A stretch of DNA of 64,000 bases from Putridiphycobacter sp045107045 (GCA_045107045.1 JBGCFR010000022.1:1-64000); one strand, 5' to 3'; counted from the stretch's first letter, positions 35,695 through 45,105 are shown. Notes: generated by a model not told the origin, from the letters alone. Numbers and translations are program-made.

Positions 35695-38279
35695 AATTAA
35701 GATTTTTATATCTACTCGTGCTTTTTTGCACAGGATTTACAGTTATTGGACAAATAAATAACTCAGAAATAAATTTCTTAGAGCCAAAGGAATTTACAAT
35801 TGCTTCTATTATTGTTCAAGGAGTTGACAACTATGATCATGATGCTATTCGAGTCATTTCAGGGTTGACAATAGGAAAAAAAATTAAAGTGCCTGGTGAA
35901 GATTTTTCGAAAGCAATCAAAAACTTATGGGATCAAAATCTATTTTCAAATGTGGAAGTAGGATATACAGATATTGATGAACTTAATGAAGAAATATTTC
36001 TCTATATCCAATTAGCAGGAAGACCAAAACTATCTTACTTCCAGTTTGAAGGTGTTAAAAAAACAGAAGCTGAAAAAATTAGAGAAATTATTGATTTACG
36101 GACAGGTGATGTCATTACAGAACCTCTAAAACAAAATACCGAAAAATTAGTCCGTGGTTTTTTTAGAGAAAAAGGATACTTAAGGGCAACAGCTTTAATT
36201 GAGGAAAAAATTGATACCAATATCTTTAACTCAAGGTCTTTTAAGATTATTGTTGATAAAGGGGAGCGCATCAAGATTCAACATATTAATATATATGGAA
36301 ATGAAAATATTGACTTAAGTCAATACGAATCTTTAGTTAAAAGACAAATTGTTAAGTTTGGCGTCTCTGATAAAGGCATCCGAAAAAGTATGAAAGATAC
36401 CAAGCAAAAGGGAATCTTTAGACTTTTTTCGAGATCAAAATTTAATCAAACTGCTTATGATAGAGATAAGAATTCTATTGTCGAAAAATTCAACGGTATT
36501 GGATTAAGAGATGCTAATATTATAAGAGATAGTGTTTATAAAATAGACGAAAAACATATTGGAATTGATATCTATGTTGAACAGGGAAAAAAATATTACT
36601 TTGGAGACATTTCATGGGTAGGAAACAGCAAGTACAGAAGTGGATTATTAGATACAATACTAGGTATTGAAAATGGAGACCTATATGATAAGGCAAGATT
36701 GGAACAACGCCTTTTTATAAGTGCCGACAATAGTGATATTACCTCAATTTATATGGATAAGGGTTATTTATTCTTCACAATTACACCAGTAGAATTGAAT
36801 ATTAGTGATGGGAATAAAATTAATTACGAATTAAGAGTTAGTGAAGGTAAAGAAGCCAGATACGGTGAAATTAGAATAATGGGGAACTCAAAAACAAATG
36901 ACCACGTAATTCGACGTGAATTGAGAACCAAACCAGGAGATTTGTTTAGTCGTGCTGATATTATTAGAACACAAAGAGAACTATCCCAATTGGGTTATTT
37001 TGATAATGAGCAATTTCAAATCAACCCTATCCCAAACCCAGCAGATGGAACAGTAGATGTAGAATATACAGTTGTTGAAAAATCATCAGACCAAATTGAA
37101 TTATCTGGAGGGTATGGAGGTGGACGATTGATAGGTACACTTGGTTTAACGTTTACTAATTTTTCAACAAAGAATATTTTTAAGAAACAAGCTTGGTCAC
37201 CGTTACCCTCAGGAGATGGACAAAGACTATCAATTAGAGGACAATCTTATGGAAGAGGCTTCCAATCCTACAATCTTTCATTTACTGAACCATGGTTAGG
37301 TGGAAAAAAACCAATTTCTTTCACCACATTTATGACACATTCTAATATTGCTCAAACAAGTACCGTTACACCTGATGCTGATTTAAAAATTGGAGTAACT
37401 AGTCTAGGTGTTGGTCTTGGAACCAGGTTGAAATGGCCTGATGATTTCTTTTCAGTATACAGTGAGTTAAACTATACGTACTATGATTTAAAAAATGCAG
37501 GGTCCAGGTTCGTTTTCCCGAATGGGTATTCTAATGATGTGTCACTAAACCTTACAATTACGCGTAACTCGATTGATAGTCCAATCTATCCAAGAGGTGG
37601 GTCTAATTTTAAATTATTAACCAAATCAACCCTACCATACTCAAGAATTGATGGCGTATCTGACTATTCAAACTATACCCAGCAGGAACTATATAAGTAT
37701 ACCGAATACTTTAAAATCAAATTTACAGGAGAATGGTATTTGCCAATTTCAAAAGATAAAAAGTTGGTTTTAGTTCCTAAATTTGGATACGGGTTTATGG
37801 GTGGTTTTTCAAAAGCAAAAGGTAACACTCCATTCCAACGTTTTTATTTAGGTGGAAACGGATTGCAAGGAAACGTAAATTATGACGGAAGAGAGTTGAT
37901 TACTTTAAGAGGCTATGATGTTCAAAATGGATTAAGTCGAGAACTAGGAGATCCTTTAATCGCAAAGTATAGTATGGAACTAAGATACCCACTATCCTTA
38001 AACCCAAGTGCAACCATTTATGGCTTAGCTTTTGTTGAAGCAGGAAATACTTACACTGGCTTTAAAACATTTAATCCGTTTGATGTAAAAAGGTCTGTTG
38101 GTGTTGGTGCAAGAGTGTTTTTACCAATGTTTGGCATGCTTGGTGTAGACTTAGGTTGGGGATTTGATCCACTCGAGAGTAATAGAGTTGGTGCGGGTCA
38201 AATCAATCCTTCTATACAAAGTAAGGGATATACATTTGGAATTTTCCCTGTAATTGGAGTATCGTTAGGTGATTTATAA
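35691..38279 (+). CDS. bamA: Outer membrane protein assembly factor BamA
   Basis: An 862-residue outer-membrane protein that inserts beta-barrel proteins. A signal peptide (MKLRFLYLLVLFCTGFTVIGQ) precedes POTRA domains over about residues 25-450 (for example IIVQGVDNYDHDAIRVISGL, FQFEGVKKTEAEKIREII, IRIMGNSKTNDHVIRREL, TQRELSQLGYF). The barrel follows (about 460-862), with SGGYGGGRLIGTLGLTFTNFS and the YLGGNGLQG / ELRYPLSLNPSATIYG segments near the conserved lid loop. Long internal insertions are typical of Bacteroidota. Its neighbours uppS, two ompH genes and murI form the usual envelope cluster. Confidence 0.95.
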   Translation: MKLRFLYLLVLFCTGFTVIGQINNSEINFLEPKEFTIASIIVQGVDNYDHDAIRVISGLTIGKKIKVPGEDFSKAIKNLWDQNLFSNVEVGYTDIDELNEEIFLYIQLAGRPKLSYFQFEGVKKTEAEKIREIIDLRTGDVITEPLKQNTEKLVRGFFREKGYLRATALIEEKIDTNIFNSRSFKIIVDKGERIKIQHINIYGNENIDLSQYESLVKRQIVKFGVSDKGIRKSMKDTKQKGIFRLFSRSKFNQTAYDRDKNSIVEKFNGIGLRDANIIRDSVYKIDEKHIGIDIYVEQGKKYYFGDISWVGNSKYRSGLLDTILGIENGDLYDKARLEQRLFISADNSDITSIYMDKGYLFFTITPVELNISDGNKINYELRVSEGKEARYGEIRIMGNSKTNDHVIRRELRTKPGDLFSRADIIRTQRELSQLGYFDNEQFQINPIPNPADGTVDVEYTVVEKSSDQIELSGGYGGGRLIGTLGLTFTNFSTKNIFKKQAWSPLPSGDGQRLSIRGQSYGRGFQSYNLSFTEPWLGGKKPISFTTFMTHSNIAQTSTVTPDADLKIGVTSLGVGLGTRLKWPDDFFSVYSELNYTYYDLKNAGSRFVFPNGYSNDVSLNLTITRNSIDSPIYPRGGSNFKLLTKSTLPYSRIDGVSDYSNYTQQELYKYTEYFKIKFTGEWYLPISKDKKLVLVPKFGYGFMGGFSKAKGNTPFQRFYLGGNGLQGNVNYDGRELITLRGYDVQNGLSRELGDPLIAKYSMELRYPLSLNPSATIYGLAFVEAGNTYTGFKTFNPFDVKRSVGVGARVFLPMFGMLGVDLGWGFDPLESNRVGAGQINPSIQSKGYTFGIFPVIGVSLGDL

Positions 38280-38291
38280 ATAAAAGTAACT

Positions 38292-38816
38292 ATGAAAAAA
38301 ATAATAATTTTAAGTTTTTTAATACTTGGTTTGACCAATATGGCCATTGCCCAAAAATATGCATATGTTGATACGCAATACATTTTGGATAACATTCCTG
38401 CCTACACTGAAGCCCAATCAAAACTAGATGAATATGCTTTAAAATGGCAGGACGAAATTGAATCGAAATATAACTTAATCACTAAAAAGAGGCAAGCGTT
38501 ACAAGCAGAAGAAATTTTATTACCAGATGAAATAAAAGCTGAAAAGGAAACAGCTATTTTAGCATTGGAGTCTAAAGCCAAAGAGCTTCAGAAGAAGTAT
38601 TTTGGTGTAAATGGTATGCTGTTTACTAAAAGATCAGAATTAATTAAACCAATTCAAGATGACATTTTCAGTGCCATTCAAACAATTTCTGATGAAAAGA
38701 AATATGCTTTTGTATTCGATAAAGCAAACCAATCCACGCTTTTATTTGCTGACCCTAAATATGATATCAGTGATTTAGTATTAAGGAAAATGGACATATC
38801 TGTTAAAAACGATTAA
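38292..38816 (+). CDS. OmpH/Skp family periplasmic chaperone (first copy)
   Basis: A 174-residue periplasmic protein: signal peptide (MKKIIILSFLILGLTNMAIAQ), then KYAYVDTQYILDNIPAYTEAQSKLDEY, a long charged helical hairpin (ESKYNLITKKRQALQAEE ... ETAILALESKAKELQKK), and the returning strand KYAFVFDKANQSTLLFADP. This is the jellyfish-like Skp fold that holds unfolded outer-membrane proteins. It lies 12 bp after bamA and is likely co-transcribed with it. Confidence 0.92.
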   Translation: MKKIIILSFLILGLTNMAIAQKYAYVDTQYILDNIPAYTEAQSKLDEYALKWQDEIESKYNLITKKRQALQAEEILLPDEIKAEKETAILALESKAKELQKKYFGVNGMLFTKRSELIKPIQDDIFSAIQTISDEKKYAFVFDKANQSTLLFADPKYDISDLVLRKMDISVKND

Positions 38817-38896
38817 TTTAGGCACGCATTTTGCCTATACATTATTATATATAACAAAACCTTAGTAAGTCCTGCCATAGGTCAAATGAAAATTAG

Positions 38897-38904
38897 TACT
38901 TTTG
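38897..38904 (+). promoter_or_regulatory. -7 promoter element for the second ompH gene
   Basis: TACTTTTG, exact TAnnTTTG, 25 bp before the ATG, inside the 113-bp gap that separates the two ompH genes. Confidence 0.55.
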
Positions 38905-38929
38905 GCAATCTTATATAAAAAAAGAAAAA

Positions 38930-39457
38930 ATGAAAAAGATATTTTTAGCCCTAGCAGTTACTTTTAGTTTAAGCTCAATTATAGCGCAGACAAACCTGAA
39001 GTTTGGTCATGTAAACTACACCGACGTTACCGACAGTATTCCTTCAAAACTAGCTGCTGATAAAGAAATGCAACAATTTATTGCTGATGGCCAAAAGACC
39101 ATTCAGGAACTGCAAACCATGCTTCAAAGAGACTATGAAGTTTATATGGGAAAAAGAGACTCATTATCACCACTATCTCGTGAGATAAAAGAAAAAAACT
39201 TGACTGAACAACAGGCTATATTAGAGAACAAACAAACGACACTGCAGTCTGATTTAGAAGTTTATGACAACAGACTTTATAAGCCAATCGAAAACAATTT
39301 CAAAAAGGCTGTTAAAAGTGTTTCGCAAAAATATAAATTAAACTATGTTTTTGAAGAAGGGTCTTTATTATATTTAGACGGAGGTTTAAATATTACTGAA
39401 GAAGTTAAAGCTGAGCTGATTAAATTGGAAGCGTCAAGACTATCTAGTCAAAACTAA
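38930..39457 (+). CDS. OmpH/Skp family periplasmic chaperone (second copy)
   Basis: A 175-residue paralogue of the preceding protein: signal peptide (MKKIFLALAVTFSLSSIIAQ), a LKFGHVNYTDVTDSIPSKLAADKEMQQF start, a long Gln-rich charged helical region (TEQQAILENKQTTLQSDLEV) and a final strand KLNYVFEEGSLLYLDGGLNI. It has its own promoter element and a strong terminator, so it can be expressed apart from bamA. Tandem ompH genes after bamA are common in Bacteroidota. Confidence 0.92.
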   Translation: MKKIFLALAVTFSLSSIIAQTNLKFGHVNYTDVTDSIPSKLAADKEMQQFIADGQKTIQELQTMLQRDYEVYMGKRDSLSPLSREIKEKNLTEQQAILENKQTTLQSDLEVYDNRLYKPIENNFKKAVKSVSQKYKLNYVFEEGSLLYLDGGLNITEEVKAELIKLEASRLSSQN

Positions 39458-39471
39458 ATAAAACGGTATTC

Positions 39472-39507
39472 AAAAAAGGTGTCGCCCAAAAGCTGACACC
39501 TTTTTTT
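39472..39507 (+). terminator. Rho-independent terminator after the second ompH gene
   Basis: A6-GGTGTC stem, loop of 11 nt, GACACC and seven T. The T-tract runs directly into a TATCTTTA sequence (39509-39516), one mismatch from the -7 consensus, 5 bp before the murI ATG. Confidence 0.85.
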
Positions 39508-39521
39508 ATATCTTTACGTCA

Positions 39522-40319
39522 ATGAATAAACCAATTGGCATTTTTGATTCTGGTATTGGGGGACTAACGGTCGCTCATGCTGTTTCACATTTACTACCAA
39601 ATGAAACAATTATTTACTTTGGAGATACTGCACACTTGCCCTTTGGCGATAAATCGCCACAGCTAATACATTCTTTTGTAAAGGGGATTACTAATTTCTT
39701 AATCAATGAAAAAAATTGTAAAGCTGTGGTTATTGCCTGTAACACCGCTTCGGCAACATCATATGAATATTTAAGAGATCAATTTAAAGGGCATATTCCA
39801 ATTATAAATGTAATTGATCCTATTATTGAAGCTATTGTCTCGAATAAGACTCACAAAAAAATTGGTCTAATTGCCACCAAAACAACAATTGAATCAGGAG
39901 TTTATCAAGAAAAAATGAATCGGCGAAATCCGGATATTCTAATGGAAGTATTACCAACTCCCCTATTAGCCCCAATGATAGAGGAAGGGTTCAGCAAAGA
40001 CAAAATTAGTAGCACAGTGATTGAAAACTATCTAAGCAATCCAAAGTTTAAAAATATTGATGCACTTATTTTAGGCTGTACTCATTATGTACTAATTAGA
40101 GATGAGATTAATGATTTTTTCAATGCCAAAGTAAAACTCTATGATTCTACTGAAATTTTAGCATTAAAAATGATCGAAATTTTCGAAAAAGAAGGGTTGC
40201 TAAATCAAGAGAAAAAGCAACCTAACGCTTTTTTTGTGTCTGATTACACAATAAGTTTCCAAAATTCTGCTACTAGATTTTACGGAGAGAACATAAATTT
40301 AGAATTGAAAACTCTATAA
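39522..40319 (+). CDS. murI: Glutamate racemase
   Basis: A 265-residue cofactor-independent racemase supplying D-glutamate for peptidoglycan. IGIFDSGIGGLTVAHAV is the N-terminal Asp/Ser box, VVIACNTASATSYEYL carries the first catalytic Cys (near residue 72) and LILGCTHYVLI the second (near residue 186). Length matches the family. The promoter appears to overlap the preceding terminator, giving a leaderless or very short leader. It ends 2 bp from the stop of the convergent TonB receptor. Confidence 0.96.
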   Translation: MNKPIGIFDSGIGGLTVAHAVSHLLPNETIIYFGDTAHLPFGDKSPQLIHSFVKGITNFLINEKNCKAVVIACNTASATSYEYLRDQFKGHIPIINVIDPIIEAIVSNKTHKKIGLIATKTTIESGVYQEKMNRRNPDILMEVLPTPLLAPMIEEGFSKDKISSTVIENYLSNPKFKNIDALILGCTHYVLIRDEINDFFNAKVKLYDSTEILALKMIEIFEKEGLLNQEKKQPNAFFVSDYTISFQNSATRFYGENINLELKTL

Positions 40320-40321
40320 CC

Positions 40322-42682
40322 CTAAAAGTATAAACGGTACAATCCTATTGGTAATCTTCCTGTTTGATAGGTTGTAGAAATACCTTGTGTTACTTCATTA
40401 TATTCCTGAAAGAAAATATTCGCTTGGTTAGTAATATTTTGCATATCTAGTGCCCATTCTTGTGTTACTTTTTTTCCAATTACTTTCAAGCCTATCCTAA
40501 TATCAGCTCTAAAATAATTAGGAAATTGTTGACCAAAAGCATTTTTATTATCTCTTACCTCAACACCCAATAATTTTGATTGTTCCAAAAGAATTGGTGT
40601 ATATCTTCCACCGCCGTTGTGTGTTATTTTAAAGTCAAATGTCAATACTTTTTTGCTTTTCTTAGCGTTTTTAAAAGCGTAAGCATATCCGGCTAACACA
40701 TTTAAAGTATAACCTCCATTAAATGCTGTTGAATATTCTACACCATTGCTAGGTGTATACAAAGACTTATAAATAGAGCTGGTTAACAAAAAATAAAACC
40801 CCTTATCAAGAAATTTTTCGAGTGTAATGTCCAATCCATAGTTTCTGCCACTTCCATCATTCACTGTACTATTCGGATAATCTTCAACAAAAGCAGAACC
40901 ATAATTGGCCATTGAAAAAACACTTGAATCTTTTTCAACAACAATGCTAAATAGAGATTGATAATATGCTTCAATCTTTGCTTGAATTCCCCATTTAAAA
41001 AAATGTTGGTACCCTAAAACGAAATGATGACTTTTTGAAAAATCAAGATTTTTGTTTGGTAATATGACTTGGTTATCCACTATATTCTCTAGATAATACA
41101 ATTCTATTGGCTGCATTTGACTATGTAAACCATAACCAAATGATAAACGGTCTTTTTCGGTAAAATTAAATGCTCCCCCTATTCTAGGCTCTATTGCTTT
41201 TTTTTGATTAAGCGTCAGCAATTGATAATGTAATCCTGTATTAATACGAAACCTTTTCGACAAACGCCATTGATGCTGAATATAAGGTTGAACAAGAAAT
41301 GTTTGCCCCTTAAAGTCTCTCAACGTTAGATAATCATTGATTTTATTAAAATATATTGAGTCTGTTAAATTCAAAAGATAAACATCTGATTGCAAACCTG
41401 TTTTAATGACATGCTTGGCAGTAATTTTATGATTGTAATAAATTGTATTTGTCCATTTACTAATTTTAGAATTAGTACCATAAGTCGTAAATGGATTATT
41501 AAAATCTATATCTACAGTATCATTTAAAATAGAATTAATTCCCGTTTGAAGTGCTGAAGAAATACTTAAAAATGCTTTTTCACCTATTCTTTGTTTATGC
41601 GTTAAACCAACAATCCCCACATTAGATTGATAATAAGTATTACTGTTATCTAGTGCATATACATCACCTGCATCAGCATCAGCAGCCAAAATATCAATAT
41701 GACTCAATCCTCCAATTCCAAATAGACTAGTTATTCCTTTTTTATGCGGAAAATTTAATTTAAAAGTCAAATCCTGATATCTAGGTACAGCATTTGTGCC
41801 AATACTCAAACCAATTTTATTAAAAAATGTCAAATCATTGAAGCGATAACTTATCAAATAAGAAGCTCTTGACTCTCTATCGAGAGGCCCTTCTGCCAGA
41901 AACTCAGCCCCATTAAACCCAATTTGAAACATAAATTCATGTTTATCAGTATTTCCATTTCTTAACTTCAAATCAAAAACTCCTGCAGTTGCATTACCGT
42001 ATTCAGCTGGAAAAGCACCAGTTAAAAAGTCCGAATTTGACAATACATTATTATTTAACATGCTAATTGGACCTCCAGTAGTACCAAATCTTGCAAAATG
42101 ATTTGGGTTTGGAATATCAATGCCTTCCATTCTGTAAAGCACTCCTGTTGGAGAATTTCCTCTAATAATAACATCATTTCTGCTATCATTTCCTCCTCTG
42201 GCTCCTGCAAAGTTTTGCGCCATTCGTGACACATCATTCAAACTTCCGGCATATCGCTTGGATTCGTCAATCGAAAATGAACGGGCACTGACGGAAACCA
42301 TCTTATTGATAGTTTCACCTTTCTTTTTTCCAACAACTTCAATCGTATTTAAAGCTTCAATTGTTTCAACGAGATCCACTTCTAGCACTACCTCTTTTGA
42401 ACTCACTTCAACATTACTATAATGACGCGTTTCATAACCAATATATGTGATTAATATTGATTGCTTTCCAACTGGTACATCAGTCAGTTTAAAAATGCCA
42501 TCCAAACTAGATATGCCACCAATAAATGGCTCACTCCCTATTATTTCAATTTTTGCTCCAATTATTGGCTGAAAGGTTTCTTTATCTCTAACAATCCCTT
42601 TTACCACCCCTGTTATCTCCTGATTAAAAGCGAATAAGGACACTATAAAAAAAATAGAGAATATGACTAATTTTGAGTGCAT
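40322..42682 (-). CDS. TonB-dependent outer-membrane receptor with CarboxypepD_reg-like domain
   Basis: About 786 residues. A signal peptide (MHSKLVIFSIFFIVSLFAF) is followed by a carboxypeptidase-regulatory-like Ig domain (VVKGIVRDKETFQPIIGAKIEI ... ITYIGYETRHYSNVEV), a plug domain (VRGNSPTGVLYRMEGIDIPNPNHF-like, with IIRGNSPTG near residue 175) and a 22-strand barrel to the C-terminus ending GLYRLYF with an aromatic last residue. No SusD partner is adjacent, so this is probably a lone receptor for a metal complex or small nutrient rather than a polysaccharide-utilisation pair. I use ATG 42682; TTG 42697 would add five residues before the signal peptide. Its promoter element is at 42719-42726. 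Confidence 0.9.
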   Translation of the reverse strand: MHSKLVIFSIFFIVSLFAFNQEITGVVKGIVRDKETFQPIIGAKIEIIGSEPFIGGISSLDGIFKLTDVPVGKQSILITYIGYETRHYSNVEVSSKEVVLEVDLVETIEALNTIEVVGKKKGETINKMVSVSARSFSIDESKRYAGSLNDVSRMAQNFAGARGGNDSRNDVIIRGNSPTGVLYRMEGIDIPNPNHFARFGTTGGPISMLNNNVLSNSDFLTGAFPAEYGNATAGVFDLKLRNGNTDKHEFMFQIGFNGAEFLAEGPLDRESRASYLISYRFNDLTFFNKIGLSIGTNAVPRYQDLTFKLNFPHKKGITSLFGIGGLSHIDILAADADAGDVYALDNSNTYYQSNVGIVGLTHKQRIGEKAFLSISSALQTGINSILNDTVDIDFNNPFTTYGTNSKISKWTNTIYYNHKITAKHVIKTGLQSDVYLLNLTDSIYFNKINDYLTLRDFKGQTFLVQPYIQHQWRLSKRFRINTGLHYQLLTLNQKKAIEPRIGGAFNFTEKDRLSFGYGLHSQMQPIELYYLENIVDNQVILPNKNLDFSKSHHFVLGYQHFFKWGIQAKIEAYYQSLFSIVVEKDSSVFSMANYGSAFVEDYPNSTVNDGSGRNYGLDITLEKFLDKGFYFLLTSSIYKSLYTPSNGVEYSTAFNGGYTLNVLAGYAYAFKNAKKSKKVLTFDFKITHNGGGRYTPILLEQSKLLGVEVRDNKNAFGQQFPNYFRADIRIGLKVIGKKVTQEWALDMQNITNQANIFFQEYNEVTQGISTTYQTGRLPIGLYRLYF

Positions 42683-42718
42683 AAAATTTGGAAGCAAAAT
42701 ATTAACACATTGCTTTCA

Positions 42719-42726
42719 CAAAAATA
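42719..42726 (-). promoter_or_regulatory. -7 promoter element for the TonB receptor
   Basis: TATTTTTG on the minus strand, exact TAnnTTTG, about 36 bp before ATG 42682. Confidence 0.5.
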
Positions 42727-42798
42727 TGACAATTAAACTAATCTCTAAAGAACCATTTATAAAAAGCCTCGTTAATGATAGGTATTCTGATATTTTGT

Positions 42799-42806
42799 TA
42801 CATTTG
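42799..42806 (+). promoter_or_regulatory. -7 promoter element for gpsA
   Basis: TACATTTG, exact TAnnTTTG, 12 bp before the ATG; the predicted leader is only a few bases. Confidence 0.55.
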
Positions 42807-42818
42807 TTATAGAGAAAT

Positions 42819-43823
42819 ATGCAGACTCAAGAAAAAAAAATTGCGGTAATTGGTGGAGGCAGTTGGGCAACCGCATTGGTGAAAATTTTAACTACCAAAC
42901 CTGGTATAACAGTAAATTGGTGGATGCATAATGAAGCATCCGTAGCTCATATTATAAAGTATCGACATAATCCAAAATACTTACAATCTGTAGAATTTGA
43001 TTTAGAGAGAATTAATGTAGGGACTAATATCCAAGAATTAATCCAACCAGCAGATATTGTCATCATTGCAACACCCTCTGCCTATCTTTTTGAAGTTTTC
43101 GAACACTTTCCGAAACACCTTCTAAAAAACAAGTATATTTTTTCTGCTGTAAAGGGAATCATTCCGGAAATCAATGAAATTCCTGGCCAGTACTTTCAAA
43201 AATATATGGAAGTAGATGAAGATAATATTGGCATTATTTGCGGTCCTTGTCATGCTGAAGAAGTCGCCCTTGAGCGTCTGTCATATCTAACTATTGCTTG
43301 TCAAGATGAAGATATGGCAGAATATTTAGCTGATAAAATGGCTAACAGGTTTATCAAAACAACCATTTCGGATGATATTTTTGGCACAGAATACTCAGCG
43401 GTTTTAAAAAATGTATATGCCATTGCGAGCGGCATTTGTTCAGGACTTGGTCATGGTGACAACTTTCAATCAGTCTTAATATCAAATGCCATACAAGAGA
43501 TAGAAAACTTTATAGATGAAGTTAATCCAATTCATAGAGATGTAAAGTCTTCTGCTTATTTAGGAGATTTATTGGTGACAGCTTATTCAAAATTTTCTAG
43601 AAATAGGACGTTTGGATATATGGTTGGTAAGGGGTATTCTGTAAAAATAGCACAGCTTGAAATGGATATGATTGCAGAAGGATATTTTGCGACCAAATGT
43701 CTAGTTGAAATTAATAAAGAATATGGTGTAGACATGCCAATACTTGAAGCTGTAAACAACATTATATACGAGCGAATTGCGCCATTCATTGAGATTAAAA
43801 TCTTAGCTGACAAATTATCTTAA
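42819..43823 (+). CDS. gpsA: NAD(P)H-dependent glycerol-3-phosphate dehydrogenase
   Basis: A 334-residue cytoplasmic dehydrogenase making sn-glycerol-3-phosphate for phospholipids. IAVIGGGSWATALVKIL is the dinucleotide-binding loop, FSAVKGIIPE and IICGPCHAEEVALERLSYLT match the NAD_Gly3P_dh signatures, and TEYSAVLKNVYAIASGICSGLGHGDN contains the catalytic Lys (near residue 194). AYLGDLLVTAYSKFSRNRTFG completes the C-terminal domain. It is monocistronic with its own promoter element. Confidence 0.95.
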   Translation: MQTQEKKIAVIGGGSWATALVKILTTKPGITVNWWMHNEASVAHIIKYRHNPKYLQSVEFDLERINVGTNIQELIQPADIVIIATPSAYLFEVFEHFPKHLLKNKYIFSAVKGIIPEINEIPGQYFQKYMEVDEDNIGIICGPCHAEEVALERLSYLTIACQDEDMAEYLADKMANRFIKTTISDDIFGTEYSAVLKNVYAIASGICSGLGHGDNFQSVLISNAIQEIENFIDEVNPIHRDVKSSAYLGDLLVTAYSKFSRNRTFGYMVGKGYSVKIAQLEMDMIAEGYFATKCLVEINKEYGVDMPILEAVNNIIYERIAPFIEIKILADKLS

Positions 43824-43931
43824 TCTCATACTTTTGCATAAAATACCCTCTCTAAAATCAATCCAAATATTAGTTCTATCTTGATTTTATAAAAAAAAAA
43901 TTAAAAAATCAATAAATAATACATTTTGCCT

Positions 43932-43939
43932 TATCTTTG
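43932..43939 (+). promoter_or_regulatory. -7 promoter element of the metH operon
   Basis: TATCTTTG, exact TAnnTTTG, 22 bp upstream of the riboswitch P1 stem. Confidence 0.65.
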
Positions 43940-43961
43940 TATCAGTTCATTTTTTAATTAA

Positions 43962-44066
43962 CTTATAAAGAAAGGTGGAGGGACCGGCCCTGTGATACCT
44001 TGGCAACCCTTGCTCTGATGCAAGAAGGTGCCAATTCCAGATATGCATTTGCCATATCACTATAAG
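43962..44066 (+). ncRNA. SAM-I (S-box) riboswitch
   Basis: Primary and secondary structure match the S-box aptamer: CTTATA (43962-43967) pairs with TATAAG (44061-44066) as P1, and the conserved core runs AAAGGTGGAGGGACCGGCCC then TGATACCTTGGCAACC, followed by a P3 hairpin (CTTGC..GCAAG), GGTGCCAATTCC and a P4 hairpin (GATATG...CATATC). It precedes metH genes, the expected target. No Rho-independent terminator follows, so control is probably at translation (see the hairpin at 44106). SAM binding would repress methionine synthesis. Confidence 0.95.
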
Positions 44067-44105
44067 ACAATAATAATCAATTCACATTTTTCCGGTCTCA
44101 CTGCA

Positions 44106-44120
44106 ATTCTAATTTAGAAT
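44106..44120 (+). promoter_or_regulatory. Inverted repeat abutting the metH1 start codon
   Basis: ATTCTAATTTAGAAT is a perfect 7-bp inverted repeat around one base and ends immediately before ATG 44121. It could form part of the riboswitch expression platform or occlude ribosome entry. Its AT-only stem is weak, so this is an inference. Confidence 0.4.
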
Positions 44121-45101
44121 ATGCAAACAATAAAAGACATTTTAAACGACCGAATACTTCTGCTTGATGGTGCCATGGGAACTATGATTCAAAGATATAC
44201 CCTAACTGAGGAAGATTTCAGAAAGGGATGGTTCGAAAATCACGAGAAACCGCTAAAGGGTAATAATGATTTACTATCGTTAACACGTCCCGACATAATT
44301 TCAGCCATTCATGAAGAGTATCTTGAAGCAGGATGTGATATAATAGAAACTAATACATTTAGTGGCACAGCAATTGCCCAGGCTGATTATGGCTTAGAAA
44401 AATATGCCTATGATATTAATTTTCATAGTGCTAAATTAGCAAAAGCAACTGCATTAAAATATTCAACCCTTACACCAAATAAACCACGATTTGTAGCCGG
44501 ATCTATTGGACCAACTAACAGAACATTATCAATCTCACCAGATGTGAACGACCCAGGGTTCAGAAATATCGAGTTTAATGAATTGGTTGAGGCATATATT
44601 GAACAAATAAATGGATTAACTGATGGGGGAGCAGATATTCTTTTAGTAGAAACTGTTTTTGATACATTAAATGCGAAAGCTGCATTATTTGCCATTAATA
44701 CAGTTAAAGAATCTACAGGAATTGATCTTCCAATAATGGTTTCAGGCACTATTACAGATGCTAGTGGTCGGACATTGTCAGGGCAAACAGCTGAAGCTTT
44801 TTTAATATCTATGCAACATGCTAATCTATTAAGTATTGGTTTTAATTGCGCTTTGGGTGCCAATGCCATGAAACCATACTTGAAGACCTTAAAGCGAAAG
44901 TCTGACTTTTTTGTTAGTGCTCATCCAAATGCAGGATTACCAAACGAAATGGGTGAATATGATGAATCTCCAGAACAAATGGGTACCCAAATACAATCAT
45001 TCCTAGATGAAGGGTTAGTAAATATTGTTGGAGGCTGCTGCGGAACAACACCTGATCATATTAAAAGAATGAACGAACTAATTTTAAATAATAAAAACTA
45101 A
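44121..45101 (+). CDS. metH: Methionine synthase, homocysteine-binding half (split MetH)
   Basis: A 326-residue protein equal to the N-terminal homocysteine S-methyltransferase module of cobalamin-dependent MetH. ILLLDGAMGTMIQRYTL starts the barrel; zinc ligands are the Cys in SIGFNCALGANAM (near residue 243) and the pair in NIVGGCCGTTPDHI (near 305-306). The folate, cobalamin and activation modules are on a separate gene at 45732, so the enzyme is split. A SAM-I riboswitch lies in the leader. The QueF-like gene begins 4 bp after its stop. Confidence 0.95.
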   Translation: MQTIKDILNDRILLLDGAMGTMIQRYTLTEEDFRKGWFENHEKPLKGNNDLLSLTRPDIISAIHEEYLEAGCDIIETNTFSGTAIAQADYGLEKYAYDINFHSAKLAKATALKYSTLTPNKPRFVAGSIGPTNRTLSISPDVNDPGFRNIEFNELVEAYIEQINGLTDGGADILLVETVFDTLNAKAALFAINTVKESTGIDLPIMVSGTITDASGRTLSGQTAEAFLISMQHANLLSIGFNCALGANAMKPYLKTLKRKSDFFVSAHPNAGLPNEMGEYDESPEQMGTQIQSFLDEGLVNIVGGCCGTTPDHIKRMNELILNNKN

Positions 45102-45105
45102 AAAA

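Noticed and set aside
43853..43889. TAAAATCAA/TTGATTTTA inverted repeat after gpsA, considered as a terminator
   Set aside because: It is followed by an A-tract, not a T-tract, on the plus strand, the loop is 19 nt and no minus-strand gene ends there.
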